DNA of 64,000 nucleotides from Alphaproteobacteria bacterium (GTDB lineage Bacteria > Pseudomonadota > Alphaproteobacteria > Rhodospirillales > WMHbin7), in NCBI GenBank assembly GCA_015231795.1, contig JADGAX010000002.1:434001-498000 (forward strand). The letters are read 5' to 3'. Shown piece by piece: positions 10,201 to 18,339 of this stretch. Within the stretch, counting starts at the first letter, position 1; each line of letters starts with the position of its first letter. Below the pieces are notes generated by a model. The model made no database searches. It was not told where the DNA came from and was given only the letters and a program-made list of their open reading frames with translations. Both the position numbers and the translations under genes were made by a program.

Positions 10201-10700
10201 ACCGTGAAGGGCGCGAGCGCCTGCTGGCCTCGTTCAAGGCGGTGGACCAGCATTTCCGCGAGCTGTTCGTGCGCCTGTTCGGCGGCGGGCGCGCCCATCT
10301 GACCCTGACCGAGGCCGAAGACCCGTTGGATTCGGGCCTGGAAATCATGGCCAGCCCGCCCGGCAAGAAGATGCAGGTGCTCAGCCTGCTTTCGGGCGGC
10401 GAGCAGGCCCTGACCGCTCTGGCCCTGTTGTTCGCCGTGTTCCTCACCAATCCCGCCCCCATCTGCGTGCTGGACGAAGTGGACGCCCCCTTGGACGACG
10501 CCAACGTGGACCGCTTTTGTTCGCTTTTGTCGCAGATCACCGAAAGCTCGAAGACGCGCTTCATGGTGGTCACCCATCACCGCATGACCATGGCCCGCAT
10601 GGACCGCCTGTTCGGCGTCACCATGTCCGAAAGGGGCATCTCGCGACTGGTCTCGGTCGATCTTCGCACTGCCGAAAGACTGCGCGACGCGGTGTTGTAG
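7245..10700 (+). CDS. smc: Chromosome segregation ATPase SMC
   Basis: Forms the condensin core that compacts and segregates the chromosome. The 1151 residues match the family length. Walker A is GPNGCGKSN near residue 33. Two long coiled coils of Ala/Glu/Arg-rich heptads flank a central hinge near residues 500-640. The C-terminal head has the signature LLSGGEQALTALALLF and Walker B VLDEVDAPLDDANV. The partners ScpA and ScpB are not in this window. The gene starts 4 bases after the DsbA-like gene and is followed by the F0 promoter region. Confidence 0.98.
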   Translation: MIQFESIRLTGFKSFVDPSELVIEPGLTGVVGPNGCGKSNLVEALRWAMGETSAKQMRGADMDDVIFGGTQSRPARNIAEVLITLDNRARVAPAMFNEHDRLEVLRRIERGQGSHYKVNGREVRARDVALLFADAATGARSTAMVSQGRIGAIINAKPADRRSLLEEAAGISGLHTRRHEAEIRLKAAEANLSRLDDVLVTLEAQMQSLSKQAKQASRYRTINDQIRSVEARLLHLRWQQAIDSLDAAEAGMRDIEVEVGARTGEAAQAATRQAEAAASLPQLRQTEAEASARFQRLLVAGEQLDAEEKRVAEARAEISRRLLQIAEDRAREEARTQDAASALERLSGERQNLIQAGEGEEQAQAKAKEQLSQAAQVVNATESELSQLTERVAAQEARRAALERRKSEISERLARLKARAEELGRQIAASEAEAAQDSEVIAAEARIAAAAGALDEARGQLEGSEKLLEQTSQARSQARTRLQDEEAQMSRLKAEAEGLKALLSAGKREGTPILDAVSVAPGYEAALGAALGEDLEAPADDSSPHRWSRLDPYAEPQPLPVGVRPLSELVKAPPELARRLSQTGLTENGAHLAASLKPGQRLVSAEGALWRWDGFVIAAGAPSAAATRLQTRNRLAEVDGLMQSAQAALASAQSEDKSAQDAAQAAQDAARLARERVRHAEAEQQNATRAQAQLMERAQARASKLAGLKAQASQIEGDVAEAESQLDEATKQVAELPDPSTGRQEAASLRDRLGAERSALLEARAAHDRLMREAGERQRRLESVNLDIESWKSREAEALGHRQALDVRQAEAAGEEARLAALPGEIAEKRERLLTEKQTAETVRREAADALTVAETALREADKALKTAESELARVREERVRKEAAIEQGKQTCRTVAERIAERLECRPEQIAEVADIAPDEKLPEPDELDRKLERLVRERDGMGPVNLRAETESEELGLQINSLKTEREDLINAIARLRQGISELNREGRERLLASFKAVDQHFRELFVRLFGGGRAHLTLTEAEDPLDSGLEIMASPPGKKMQVLSLLSGGEQALTALALLFAVFLTNPAPICVLDEVDAPLDDANVDRFCSLLSQITESSKTRFMVVTHHRMTMARMDRLFGVTMSERGISRLVSVDLRTAERLRDAVL

Positions 10701-10761
10701 AAGCCTTTCTACGTGGGCTTTTTGGCAAATAGTGCGGCGCAGCGAAAAGGGGTTTTGGCGC

Positions 10762-10791
10762 TTGACACCCAAAGGGGTAGGACGCTATTGT
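10762..10791 (+). promoter_or_regulatory. Predicted sigma-70 promoter of the F0 operon
   Basis: TTGACA (10762-10767), 18-base spacer, TATTGT (10786-10791). It is the best promoter match seen by eye in the window and stands 65 bases before atpI. Confidence 0.65.
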
Positions 10792-10856
10792 GCGACCCGC
10801 TTTCGGGGCGGCTTCGCGGCCCGAAAAGCGGCTTGCGTTTCTTGAGGGTGGCGGCC

Positions 10857-11228
10857 ATGGGCGACGACGCTTCTTCCCCGACCCCAAAGGAAATCGAGGC
10901 CCGGCTGCGAAAGTTGCATGCCGAGGGCGGACAGCAAGGCGCTTCTTCGGACAAGAACGGCCCGGACCCATCGTCGATGACGGCGGGACTGGGGGTTGCG
11001 ATGCGCATCGGCGTCGAATTGGTTTCGGCGCTGATGGTCGGAGTGGGGATCGGCTTCGGGCTTGATTACCTCTTCGATACCAAGCCCTGGTTGATGTTGG
11101 TGTTTTTCTTCGTAGGTTCCGCCGCCGGAATCATGAATGTCTGGCGGGTGGTTTCGGGGCAGGGCTTTACGGCCGGTTACCGGGATCAAACAGGGGGCGA
11201 CGACAAGAAGGACAATGCGAAGCGCTAG
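10857..11228 (+). CDS. atpI: AtpI-type F0 assembly protein
   Basis: Small membrane protein encoded first in F0 operons and thought to help assemble the c-ring or supply Mg2+. The 123-residue product has a charged N-terminus and two membrane segments in the region VGVGIGFGLDYLFDTKP and WLMLVFFFVGSAAGIMN, typical of the family. The ATG at 10857 follows GAGGG at 8 bases. The open frame extends upstream to 10713, but that part overlaps the promoter. It precedes atpB by 46 bases. Confidence 0.9.
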   Translation: MGDDASSPTPKEIEARLRKLHAEGGQQGASSDKNGPDPSSMTAGLGVAMRIGVELVSALMVGVGIGFGLDYLFDTKPWLMLVFFFVGSAAGIMNVWRVVSGQGFTAGYRDQTGGDDKKDNAKR

Positions 11229-11274
11229 CCGTCGGTTGGCGCGGTTGAGGACGAGAAGATAAGGATCGCAAACT

Positions 11275-11997
11275 GTGGCCAGTCCGCTGCATCAGTTCGA
11301 AGTGACGCCCTTGATCCCCATCCATATCGGGGGCGTCGATCTGTCCTTCACCAATTCCTCGGCCTTCATGGTGGCCGCCGTGGGCGCCGCCGCCTTGTTC
11401 TTCATTTACGGATCGAAGGGCCGCGCTCTGGTGCCGGGCCGCTGGCAGTCGCTGGCCGAGCTGACCTATGAATTCGTGGCCGGCATGGTGCGCGAGAATG
11501 TGGGGCAGGAAGGGCGCAAATATTTTCCCGCCGTGCTCTCGCTGTTCTGCTTCATCCTGTTTTGCAATTTGCTGGGCCTGCTGCCCTATTCCTTCACCGT
11601 AACCAGCCACATCGTCGTCACTTTCGCGCTGGCCTTCACCGCCTTCATCGGCGTGACGCTGGTCGGCATCATGCGCCATGGGCTGCATTTCTTCTCGCTG
11701 TTCGTGCCTTCGGGCGTGTCGCCGGTGTTGCTGCCGCTCTTGATCCCGATCGAGATCGTCTCGTACCTCTCGCGCCCGGTCAGCCTGTCGGTTCGTCTGT
11801 TCGCCAACATGATGGCGGGCCACACGATGATGAAGGTGTTCGCCAGCTTCATCCTGCCGCTGGGCGTGTTCGGCATCGCGCCTTTCGCCATTGACGTGGT
11901 GCTGACCGGCTTCGAGTTCGGCATCGCCATCATTCAGGCTTACATCTTTACCGTGCTTACCTGCCTTTATCTGCACGACGCCGTGCATCTGCACTGA
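11275..11997 (+). CDS. atpB: ATP synthase F0 subunit a
   Basis: Membrane stator subunit forming the proton half-channels against the c-ring. The 240 residues have five or six hydrophobic segments. The essential arginine sits in the SLSVRLFANMMAGHTMM segment, and the C-terminal helix has FEFGIAIIQAYIFTVLTCLY. The start is GTG at 11275, preceded by AAGATAAGGA. It lies between atpI and atpE, the standard alphaproteobacterial F0 order. Confidence 0.98.
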   Translation: MASPLHQFEVTPLIPIHIGGVDLSFTNSSAFMVAAVGAAALFFIYGSKGRALVPGRWQSLAELTYEFVAGMVRENVGQEGRKYFPAVLSLFCFILFCNLLGLLPYSFTVTSHIVVTFALAFTAFIGVTLVGIMRHGLHFFSLFVPSGVSPVLLPLLIPIEIVSYLSRPVSLSVRLFANMMAGHTMMKVFASFILPLGVFGIAPFAIDVVLTGFEFGIAIIQAYIFTVLTCLYLHDAVHLH

Positions 11998-12044
11998 AGG
12001 CTAAGAACATTTCTGCCCAACGTTAACTGTAAGGAACTTAGACG

Positions 12045-12272
12045 ATGGAAGTTGCAGCCGCAAAATTGATTGGCGCCGGTTTGGCCGTGATTGGCCTGGG
12101 TGGCGTGGGTGCCGGTATCGGCCAGATCTTCGCGACCCTGGTCTCGTCGGTGGCCCGCAATCCGGCCGCCAAGCCGCAGGTTCAGGGCTTGGCCTTCATC
12201 GGCTTCGCGCTGGTGGAAGCGGTGGCTCTGTACGCGCTCGTGATCGCGTTCCTGATCCTGTACGCTTTTTAA
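12045..12272 (+). CDS. atpE: ATP synthase F0 subunit c
   Basis: Proton-carrying ring subunit, 75 residues and two transmembrane helices. Helix 1 has the glycine-rich GLGGVGAGIGQIFATL. The loop has ARNPAAKP. Helix 2 has the proton-binding acidic residue as Glu in GFALVEAVALYALV. The family is made in many copies per complex; a strong stem-loop just downstream may help raise its yield. Confidence 0.99.
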   Translation: MEVAAAKLIGAGLAVIGLGGVGAGIGQIFATLVSSVARNPAAKPQVQGLAFIGFALVEAVALYALVIAFLILYAF

Positions 12273-12290
12273 TTAGCTCCGTATCTTCCG

Positions 12291-12322
12291 GCCCGGACCG
12301 CCACATGCTGGCGGCTCCGGGC
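12291..12322 (+). promoter_or_regulatory. Stem-loop between atpE and atpF'
   Basis: GCCCGGA (12291-12297) pairs with TCCGGGC (12316-12322), and CCGCCA (12298-12303) pairs with TGGCGG (12109-equivalent at 12309-12314), leaving one bulged C and a 5-base loop. The 13 base pairs are not followed by a T run, so it is more likely an RNA-stability or processing element than a terminator. Function inferred. Confidence 0.6.
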
Positions 12323-12339
12323 GGATTAGAGGACGTGCC

Positions 12340-12828
12340 ATGCCTCAGCTGAATATCGCCATGTTTCCCACCCAGCTTTTCTGGCTGGCTGTCTGCTTCG
12401 TGGCGCTGTACCTGATGGTCAGCTACGTGATCGTGCCGCGCCTTGGCTCGGTGCTTGATGAACGCCAGCGCCGCATCGACGACAATCTCGAGCGGGCGAC
12501 CGAATTGAAGGCCGAGGCCGAAACCGCCATCGCCGTCTATGAGAAGGCGCTGGCCGAGGCCAGATCGAAAGCCCAGGAAACCTTGCGCGAAAAGACGGCG
12601 GCCATGCAGGCCGAAGCCGAGACGCGTTCGCGTTCGTTAAGTGAAAAGCTGGCGGCTGAAATCAAGGCGGGCGAAGCTCGCGTGGCGGCAGCCAAGGAAG
12701 CGGCCATTCAGGGCGTGCGCGGATTGGCCGCCGAAGTGGCGGGCGATCTGGCTTCGCGCCTGACCGCTGGCGCGGTGGATGGGGCCAAGGCCTCGACCGC
12801 GGTCGATAGCGTGATGGGGAGCCGCTGA
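12340..12828 (+). CDS. atpG: ATP synthase F0 subunit b' (peripheral stalk)
   Basis: One of two different b-type stalk subunits found in phototrophs and alphaproteobacteria; the pair forms a heterodimer linking F0 to F1. The 162 residues have an N-terminal membrane helix ([21 protein letters not shown]), then a long Ala/Glu/Arg coiled coil. The family name is F', and the symbol atpG or atpF2 varies between annotations. Its stop overlaps the first base of the atpF start. Confidence 0.93.
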   Translation: MPQLNIAMFPTQLFWLAVCFVALYLMVSYVIVPRLGSVLDERQRRIDDNLERATELKAEAETAIAVYEKALAEARSKAQETLREKTAAMQAEAETRSRSLSEKLAAEIKAGEARVAAAKEAAIQGVRGLAAEVAGDLASRLTAGAVDGAKASTAVDSVMGSR

Positions 12829-13364
12829 TGTTCATTTCCCAAGCCTTTGCCGCCGACGCCGGGCACGCCGCCGCCGCTCCTTTCTGGCAGGCGCCCGAAT
12901 TCTTCGTGATGCTGGCCTTCTTCGTGATGATCGGCTTGGCTCTAAAGCCGGTGTCGCGCGCCTTAGCTTCGGCGCTCGATCTTCGGGCCGAAAAGATCAA
13001 GGCCCGGCTCGACGACGCGCAGAAGCTGCGCGAAGACGCCCAGGAAATGCTGGCCCGCTATCAGCGCCGCCAAGCCCAGGCGCTGAAGGAAGCCGAGGAA
13101 ATCGTCGCCCATGCGCAGGCCGAAGCCGAACGCTTGTCAAAGCAGGCGGCCAAGGATCTGGAAGAAACGCTCAAGCGGCGCGAGCAGCAAGCTATGGAGC
13201 GCATCGCCCAGGCCGAAGCCAAGGCGGTGAAGGAAGTGCGCGATATCGTGGTCGATATCGCCACGCAAGCCGCCGAGAAGGTGATCCGCGAACAATTGCC
13301 CGCCCAGGCCGCTTCGTCGCTGATCGACGCCGCCATCAAGGAAGTGGGCGTCAAGCTGAACTAG
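12828..13364 (+). CDS. atpF: ATP synthase F0 subunit b (peripheral stalk)
   Basis: Second b-type stalk subunit, 178 residues. A membrane helix near residues 22-42 ([17 protein letters not shown]) is followed by a charged helix with the usual [19 protein letters not shown] pattern that dimerises with b'. The start ATG overlaps the stop of the b' gene by one base (TGATG). It is the last F0 gene; F1 genes are elsewhere in the genome, as is usual in this class. A strong terminator begins 23 bases after the stop. Confidence 0.95.
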   Translation: MFISQAFAADAGHAAAAPFWQAPEFFVMLAFFVMIGLALKPVSRALASALDLRAEKIKARLDDAQKLREDAQEMLARYQRRQAQALKEAEEIVAHAQAEAERLSKQAAKDLEETLKRREQQAMERIAQAEAKAVKEVRDIVVDIATQAAEKVIREQLPAQAASSLIDAAIKEVGVKLN

Positions 13365-13386
13365 ATTTAGGCGGCATTGAATTGCG

Positions 13387-13417
13387 AAAAGGCCGGGTGA
13401 ATGCCCGGCCTTTTTTA
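13387..13417. terminator. Bidirectional rho-independent terminator
   Basis: GGCCGGG and CCCGGCC form the core of the stem around GTGAATG (loop variants possible). It is flanked by AAAA on the left and TTTTTT on the right, so it can end transcription in both directions. It separates convergent atpF and the 41-residue microprotein gene, whose stop codon (13415-13417) lies in the T tract. Confidence 0.85.
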
Positions 13418-13540
13418 TAGCCTGCCCAGCCAGATCAGCACGGCGAAGAACAGCGCCAGCAGGGCGAAGGTGGCCAGGATGCGCCATTTCCCCGGCGGCT
13501 TCTTGCTCTCGAACGGGCAGTTGCAATTTGGTTCGTTCAT
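13415..13540 (-). CDS. 41-residue single-helix membrane microprotein
   Basis: A short reading frame encoding [10 protein letters not shown] followed by a basic stretch (SKKPPGKWR) and one strong hydrophobic helix (ILATFALLALFFAVLIW), ending GRL. The topology suggests a cytoplasmic N-terminus with a CNC motif that could bind a metal. The start overlaps the stop of the upstream 39-residue frame as ATGA, and the stop runs into the terminator. The position at the end of the PEPCK operon with coupled translation supports a real gene. I do not recognise a family. Confidence 0.6.
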   Translation of the reverse strand: MNEPNCNCPFESKKPPGKWRILATFALLALFFAVLIWLGRL

Positions 13541-13656
13541 CCGAAAATCGCCAGTCCGATCAGCCACAACAAAAACAGCAGACTGCCCGCCAAGGGCACC
13601 GCGGCCAGGCCAAGGCAGCCGCTAAGAGGGCCGGATTTGGCGCCGCTATTTGCCAT
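13537..13656 (-). CDS. 39-residue single-helix membrane microprotein
   Basis: A short frame encoding [17 protein letters not shown], then a hydrophobic stretch ([21 protein letters not shown]) that should span the membrane once. It starts 11 bases inside the end of the PEPCK gene, with GGGAG just upstream, and overlaps the next microprotein frame by four bases (ATGA). The overlaps on both sides indicate translational coupling. No family is recognised. A role in anchoring or tuning the upstream enzymes is only a guess. Confidence 0.55.
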   Translation of the reverse strand: MANSGAKSGPLSGCLGLAAVPLAGSLLFLLWLIGLAIFG

Positions 13657-15487
13657 CCAGCTCCCACACGGCGGGCGCTCGCCACAAGCGCGACTTCAAC
13701 AGCATGCGTTCATACAGCATTTCCTTGGGCGCCCTGTCGAAGAAGCGGTCGAACAATTCTTCCTGGCTTTGCGCGTCGGCCACACCCGCCCCTTGATCGA
13801 CCCGCATCAATTCTTGGAACTTGTCCTTTGGATAATCGAGGCCCGACCATTCCAGATCGTCATATTGGGGCACGAAGCCAAGGGGGCTTTCCACCGCCTT
13901 GGCACGGCCATGCACGCGCTCGACGATCCATTTCAGCACGCGCATATTCTCGCCGAAGCCCGGCCACATGAACTTGCCCCGCTCGTCCTTCCGAAACCAG
14001 TTGACGCGGAAAATCGGCGGCGGGTAATTCACCTTGCGGCCCATATCCAGCCAGTGATTGAAGTAATCGGCCATGTTGTAGCCGCAGAAGGGCAGCATGG
14101 CGAAAGGGTCGCGCCGGATGGCGGCCTGGCCGACGGCGGCGGCGGTGGCTTCCGATCCCATGGTCGCCCCCAGATAGACGCCATGCGTCCAGTTGAAGGC
14201 CTGCAGCACCAAAGGCGCGTTCTTGCTGAGGCGTCCGCCAACGATGAAGGCCGAGATCGGCACGCCCTGGGGATCATCCCAGCCGGGATCGGTCGAGGGA
14301 CATTGCTGCAAGGGGGCAGTGAAGCGGGCATTGGGGTGGGCGGCCAGACGCCCGCAGTCGGGGGTCCAGTCCTGTCCCAGCCAATCGGTCAGATGGGCGG
14401 GCGGCTGGTCGGTCATGCCCTCCCACCACACGTCGCCGTCATCTGTCAGCGCCACATTGGTGAAGATGCTGTTGGCCGAGCAGGACGCCATGGCGTTGGG
14501 ATTGGTGGCGGCACCGGTGCCCGGCGCCACGCCGAAAAATCCGGCCTCGGGATTGATGGCGTAGAAGCGTCCGTCGGCACCGGGCTTGATCCAGGCGATG
14601 TCGTCGCCGATGGTGTGAATCTTCCAGCCTTCGAATCCTTTAGGCGGCACCAGCATGGCGAAATTGGTCTTGCCGCAAGCCGAGGGAAAGGCGGCGGCGA
14701 CATAGGTTTTCTCGCCCTGGGGCGATTCGACGCCCACGATCAGCATATGTTCGGCCAGCCAACCCTGGTCGCGGCCCATCGAACTGGCGATGCGCAGCGC
14801 GAAACATTTTTTGCCCAGCAAAGCGTTGCCGCCATAGCCCGAACCGTAAGACCAGATGGCGCGTTCTTCAGGGAAATGCGAGATGTAGATGCTGTCAGGA
14901 TTGCAAGGCCAAGGCACGTCGGCTTGGCCCGCCGACAGCGGCATGCCCACCGAATGCAGGCAGGGCACGAAATCGCCGTCCTTGCCCAGCACGTTCAGCA
15001 CCGCTTGGCCCATGCGGGTCATGATGCGCATGTTCACGCAGACATAGGGTGAATCGGTGATCTCGACGCCAATATGGGCGATGTCGGACCCCAGCGGCCC
15101 CATCGAGAAGGGCACCACATACATGGTGCGCCCTCGCATGCAGCCATCGTAAAGACCCGTCATCAGGGCCTTCATCTCCTTGGGGTCCATCCAATTGTTG
15201 GTGGGACCCGCATCGCCACGGTTGTGCGAACAGATGAAGGTGCGGTCTTCGACCCTGGCGACATCCTTGGGGTCGGAACGGACCAGATAGCTGTTGGGGC
15301 GCTTGGCGTCGTTCAGGCGGATCATGGCGCCCTGTTCGATCATCTGGGCGCAAAGCTGGTCATATTCGCCCTGACTGCCGTCACAGATATGGATCTTGTC
15401 GGGGCGGCACAGTCTGGCGGCCTCGTCGATCCAGGCCAGCAGCCTGGCATTCATCGTGGTTCCGCCCAGAAGGCCCGCTTCTCCCAT
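13646..15487 (-). CDS. pckG: Phosphoenolpyruvate carboxykinase, GTP-dependent type
   Basis: Converts oxaloacetate and GTP to phosphoenolpyruvate, CO2 and GDP, the entry step of gluconeogenesis. The 613 residues match the GTP-type family (about 600-620), not the shorter ATP-type PckA common in alphaproteobacteria. Landmarks: substrate region [31 protein letters not shown] (213-227), P-loop FPSACGKTN (267-275) with the conserved cysteine, and kinase-2 motif TIGDDIAW (292-299). The ATG at 15487 is chosen because family homology starts there; the frame stays open further upstream. The DUF4914-like gene lies 79 bases upstream on the same strand. Confidence 0.95.
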   Translation of the reverse strand: MGEAGLLGGTTMNARLLAWIDEAARLCRPDKIHICDGSQGEYDQLCAQMIEQGAMIRLNDAKRPNSYLVRSDPKDVARVEDRTFICSHNRGDAGPTNNWMDPKEMKALMTGLYDGCMRGRTMYVVPFSMGPLGSDIAHIGVEITDSPYVCVNMRIMTRMGQAVLNVLGKDGDFVPCLHSVGMPLSAGQADVPWPCNPDSIYISHFPEERAIWSYGSGYGGNALLGKKCFALRIASSMGRDQGWLAEHMLIVGVESPQGEKTYVAAAFPSACGKTNFAMLVPPKGFEGWKIHTIGDDIAWIKPGADGRFYAINPEAGFFGVAPGTGAATNPNAMASCSANSIFTNVALTDDGDVWWEGMTDQPPAHLTDWLGQDWTPDCGRLAAHPNARFTAPLQQCPSTDPGWDDPQGVPISAFIVGGRLSKNAPLVLQAFNWTHGVYLGATMGSEATAAAVGQAAIRRDPFAMLPFCGYNMADYFNHWLDMGRKVNYPPPIFRVNWFRKDERGKFMWPGFGENMRVLKWIVERVHGRAKAVESPLGFVPQYDDLEWSGLDYPKDKFQELMRVDQGAGVADAQSQEELFDRFFDRAPKEMLYERMLLKSRLWRAPAVWELDGK

Positions 15488-15566
15488 GATCCTCGTCTCC
15501 CATGTTGAACGGCTTGCATCCGTTCTAACATGGGTAGGTCGGGTAGGGTGAACAAGAAAAAAAGTT

Positions 15567-17477
15567 CTAAAGAACCCCACCCAGGTAGGAGTCGTAATCC
15601 TTGACCTGTGCGCCATCCAGACAGGCTTTGATGATCTTGGCACCCAGGGGATCAAGCGTGGATTCGCTTAAATAGCCGACGATCTCTTGCTTGAAGAAGG
15701 CTTCCAGCATGGCGGCCCCGGCGTCATAGGCCTCGATGCCCATTTCAAGTTGGTTTTCGGTGCGCAAGAACCAGGTGGGGATCTGGTAGCCCTCGACCAG
15801 CATGGAATTCAGCGCATAGCCCAGCAGGGGCGAACGGGCGGGCACGATTTGATCGGCCCTGAATTTTGCGCCGCCTCGGCGGGCCAGATATTCGCGGGCG
15901 ATCATCTGGCCGTTGAAGCCCACTTTCCAGGCCCCGATATGCTGGTTGGGAATCAGAACATGGCGGGTGGCCTCGCAATCGCGAATTTGATCAAGCAGCA
16001 GATTGGCGTAATCCACCTTGCGCCCGGTGGCGAAGGGCCAGAACGAGCCGACGCCCTCGCTGACCAGCCCGTCGGCGGCGGCGATGATCGACGGATTGCC
16101 GTGGCCTCTGGGGGCGACCAGACGCCACAACCAGGCGATGGCGGGCGGCAGCAAATGCAACAGGCCGATGATGCCGTAGCTGGGAGCTTCCTTGGTGCAA
16201 GGCGGGCAGCGCACGCCGAAACTGCGCACATCGACTTCCACCGGCTCGTTGACGATGCGGTGAATGATGCTGCGCGGCAAGATCACACGCGGATTCGAGC
16301 AGCGCTTGCCGGGCGCATCCTCGATATGATCCCAGGGCAGGCAGGTCGCTCCCGGCACGCCCTCGACATTCAAGAACACCAACGGCTGCTCAGGGTGCAT
16401 GCACATGCGCTCGATCTCGGGATTGGCGCCGTAGCGGCCGATGCCGTCGACCCGCACGAACCAAGCATTCTCGGCGTCGGTGACCACCAGCTTCTTGTGC
16501 AGGCCCTGATGGGCGGGGTGGCATAGCGCCATATCGTCGGTGACTGGTTCCAACGAGCAATTCTGTCCCAAGGGAACCCGGCGCTGTTCGCCGGTCACTA
16601 CATTGGTGCCCAGCGGCAAGCGCCCGTCTTCTTCGCGGGTGGGATATTCCAGCATCTCGGATTTGCCGCCGCCCGAAGCGCCCTCATGCATGATGGTGAG
16701 CGGGCAATCATAGGGTGTCACCACCCGCACCGCCGAAGCGTGCGCCGTCACCCAGCCCTCGCTTTCGCCCAGATCGAGCAGCACGCCGTAAATGCCCTTC
16801 TTGGCGCTGGGACCGGGGTAAAGATTGAGCGCAAACACTTCGTGGCAAGCGTCCATGCGGTTATGCACCACAACTTGCTTGCCCTTGCAGTGGGTATGGC
16901 GAAAGGGCGGGGCCAGATACAAGATGGCCTTGGGGGAGAAACCGTCGCGCAACTCGCAGACGCGGACCATGCCTTGCAGGTCGGTCAGCGCCGCCGCGAA
17001 GAAGGCGGCGTTGGCCGGGCCTACGAACAAGGCGTCGTGATCGATGCGCCCCGATCCTGCCGAGAAGGGAATGCAGATCAATTCCTGGCTTCCCAGCCAA
17101 TCGAACATCTCGTCGCGCAGGTTTGCGAAAGGATAGCCGAAGCGCTCGGCAAAGCGCGGCTTGTCGGTAGGCAGATCGTCGCCAATCGCCATCGTGTCGG
17201 GATCGCGCCTGCGCATATAGGGTTCTGGATAATTGGCGGCGACGCCGTTCTTGCAGCGCACGATGTCGGCTTCGGTCACCATTCCCTGTCCGGGAACGTC
17301 ATAGGCCACGGTGAATCGGTCCTGGCCCGTGCCGCCCAGCGCCATATCGAGCAATTGCGAGCGTGACGTCGGCCAGATCACCTTGGGCGATTTCTTCAAG
17401 GCGCGGGCAAGATCGGGCAGATGCTCCAGCCAGGGCAGGTCGGGCACCAGACATTCGGCTTTCGACATTTCATTCAT
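15567..17477 (-). CDS. P-loop protein resembling the uncharacterised DUF4914 family
   Basis: A 636-residue cytoplasmic protein with no signal or membrane segment. Residues 266-274 are GASGGGKSE, a nucleotide loop of the kind seen in PEP carboxykinases and HPr kinase. Other conserved-looking blocks are [19 protein letters not shown] (133-151), [20 protein letters not shown] (194-213), a Cys pair in [16 protein letters not shown] and [20 protein letters not shown]. From memory this matches the DUF4914 group that occurs beside GTP-type PEPCK; its reaction is unknown to me. The start ATG at 17477 follows AAAGGGG. It is the first gene of the operon with pckG. Confidence 0.8.
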   Translation of the reverse strand: MNEMSKAECLVPDLPWLEHLPDLARALKKSPKVIWPTSRSQLLDMALGGTGQDRFTVAYDVPGQGMVTEADIVRCKNGVAANYPEPYMRRRDPDTMAIGDDLPTDKPRFAERFGYPFANLRDEMFDWLGSQELICIPFSAGSGRIDHDALFVGPANAAFFAAALTDLQGMVRVCELRDGFSPKAILYLAPPFRHTHCKGKQVVVHNRMDACHEVFALNLYPGPSAKKGIYGVLLDLGESEGWVTAHASAVRVVTPYDCPLTIMHEGASGGGKSEMLEYPTREEDGRLPLGTNVVTGEQRRVPLGQNCSLEPVTDDMALCHPAHQGLHKKLVVTDAENAWFVRVDGIGRYGANPEIERMCMHPEQPLVFLNVEGVPGATCLPWDHIEDAPGKRCSNPRVILPRSIIHRIVNEPVEVDVRSFGVRCPPCTKEAPSYGIIGLLHLLPPAIAWLWRLVAPRGHGNPSIIAAADGLVSEGVGSFWPFATGRKVDYANLLLDQIRDCEATRHVLIPNQHIGAWKVGFNGQMIAREYLARRGGAKFRADQIVPARSPLLGYALNSMLVEGYQIPTWFLRTENQLEMGIEAYDAGAAMLEAFFKQEIVGYLSESTLDPLGAKIIKACLDGAQVKDYDSYLGGVL

Positions 17478-17613
17478 GGCGTCACCCCTTTGCAGGTGAA
17501 CCACAGTTAGCGCAAGGGAATTGGCCGCGGCACACCCGGGGCGGGTGGGACTGCGCTCTCTTTTCGGGGAGGGATTTGTGATACGATGCCAGCCTGCAAG
17601 AAAGGACAACTCG

Positions 17614-18339
17614 ATGCTCGCCATCCATCAACTGCTGGCCTTCAACGACAATTACATCCACGTAGCGCTGGACGAAGCCAGCGGCGAGGGTGCGGTGATC
17701 GATCCCGGTGATGCCGAACCGGTGCTGCGGGCGGCTGGCCAGAATGGTTGGAAGCTGACGCAGATTTGGACCACCCATCACCATGCCGATCATGCGGGCG
17801 GAACGGAAGAACTGAAGGCGAAGCTGGGGCTGAAGGTTTTCGGCGCCGCTATCGATGCGCACCGCCTGCCCGGTCTCGATGTGGGGCTTAAGGATCAAGA
17901 CGAGTTGCAACTGGGCGAACATCGGGCCAAGGCGCTGTTCGTGCCCGGCCATACGTCGGGACATCTGGCCTATTGGTTCGAAGAGGATAAACTTCTGTTT
18001 CCGGGCGACACGCTGTTCGCCATGGGATGTGGGCGATTGTTCGAGGAACCGGCCGAGGTCATGTGGGCCTCGCTGTCGCGTCTTAAGGCGTTGCCGGGCG
18101 ACACGCTGGTCTATTGCGCCCACGAATATACGCTGGCCAATGGACGATTCGCCAAAACCATCGAGCCGGAAAACGAATCCCTTCTCTTGCGCCTGAACGA
18201 GGCGCGGGCCATGCGCGACAAGGGGCTGTCCACCGTTCCCTTCCGCCTCGATCTGGATCTGGCGACCAATCCGTTCCTGCGCGCAGGCTCTGCCCCGGCC
18301 TTCGCCGACCTGCGCCGCCAAAAGGACGTTTTCAAATGA
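17614..18339 (+). CDS. gloB: Hydroxyacylglutathione hydrolase (glyoxalase II)
   Basis: Hydrolyses S-lactoylglutathione to lactate and glutathione, the second step of methylglyoxal detoxification. The 241 residues have the metallo-beta-lactamase zinc motif THHHADHAGG, then PGHTSGHLAYW, FPGDTLFAMGCGR and CAHEYTL, the full set of metal ligands. The C-terminal substrate domain is present (FRLDLDLATNPFLR). The ATG at 17614 follows AAAGGA. The next gene starts inside its stop codon (ATGA), so both are likely cotranscribed. The gene is divergent from the DUF4914/PEPCK operon. Confidence 0.96.
   Translation: MLAIHQLLAFNDNYIHVALDEASGEGAVIDPGDAEPVLRAAGQNGWKLTQIWTTHHHADHAGGTEELKAKLGLKVFGAAIDAHRLPGLDVGLKDQDELQLGEHRAKALFVPGHTSGHLAYWFEEDKLLFPGDTLFAMGCGRLFEEPAEVMWASLSRLKALPGDTLVYCAHEYTLANGRFAKTIEPENESLLLRLNEARAMRDKGLSTVPFRLDLDLATNPFLRAGSAPAFADLRRQKDVFK

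Noticed and set aside
8982-10772. Long minus-strand open frame (596 codons) inside smc
   Set aside because: It is the antisense of the coiled-coil and head region of SMC. High GC content keeps the opposite strand open. The translation is Gln/Gly/Leu-rich without domains, and smc motifs lie on the plus strand.
17478-17624. Upstream extension of the DUF4914-like gene
   Set aside because: The frame stays open, but it would overlap the divergent gloB gene. The ATG at 17477 has a good ribosome site.
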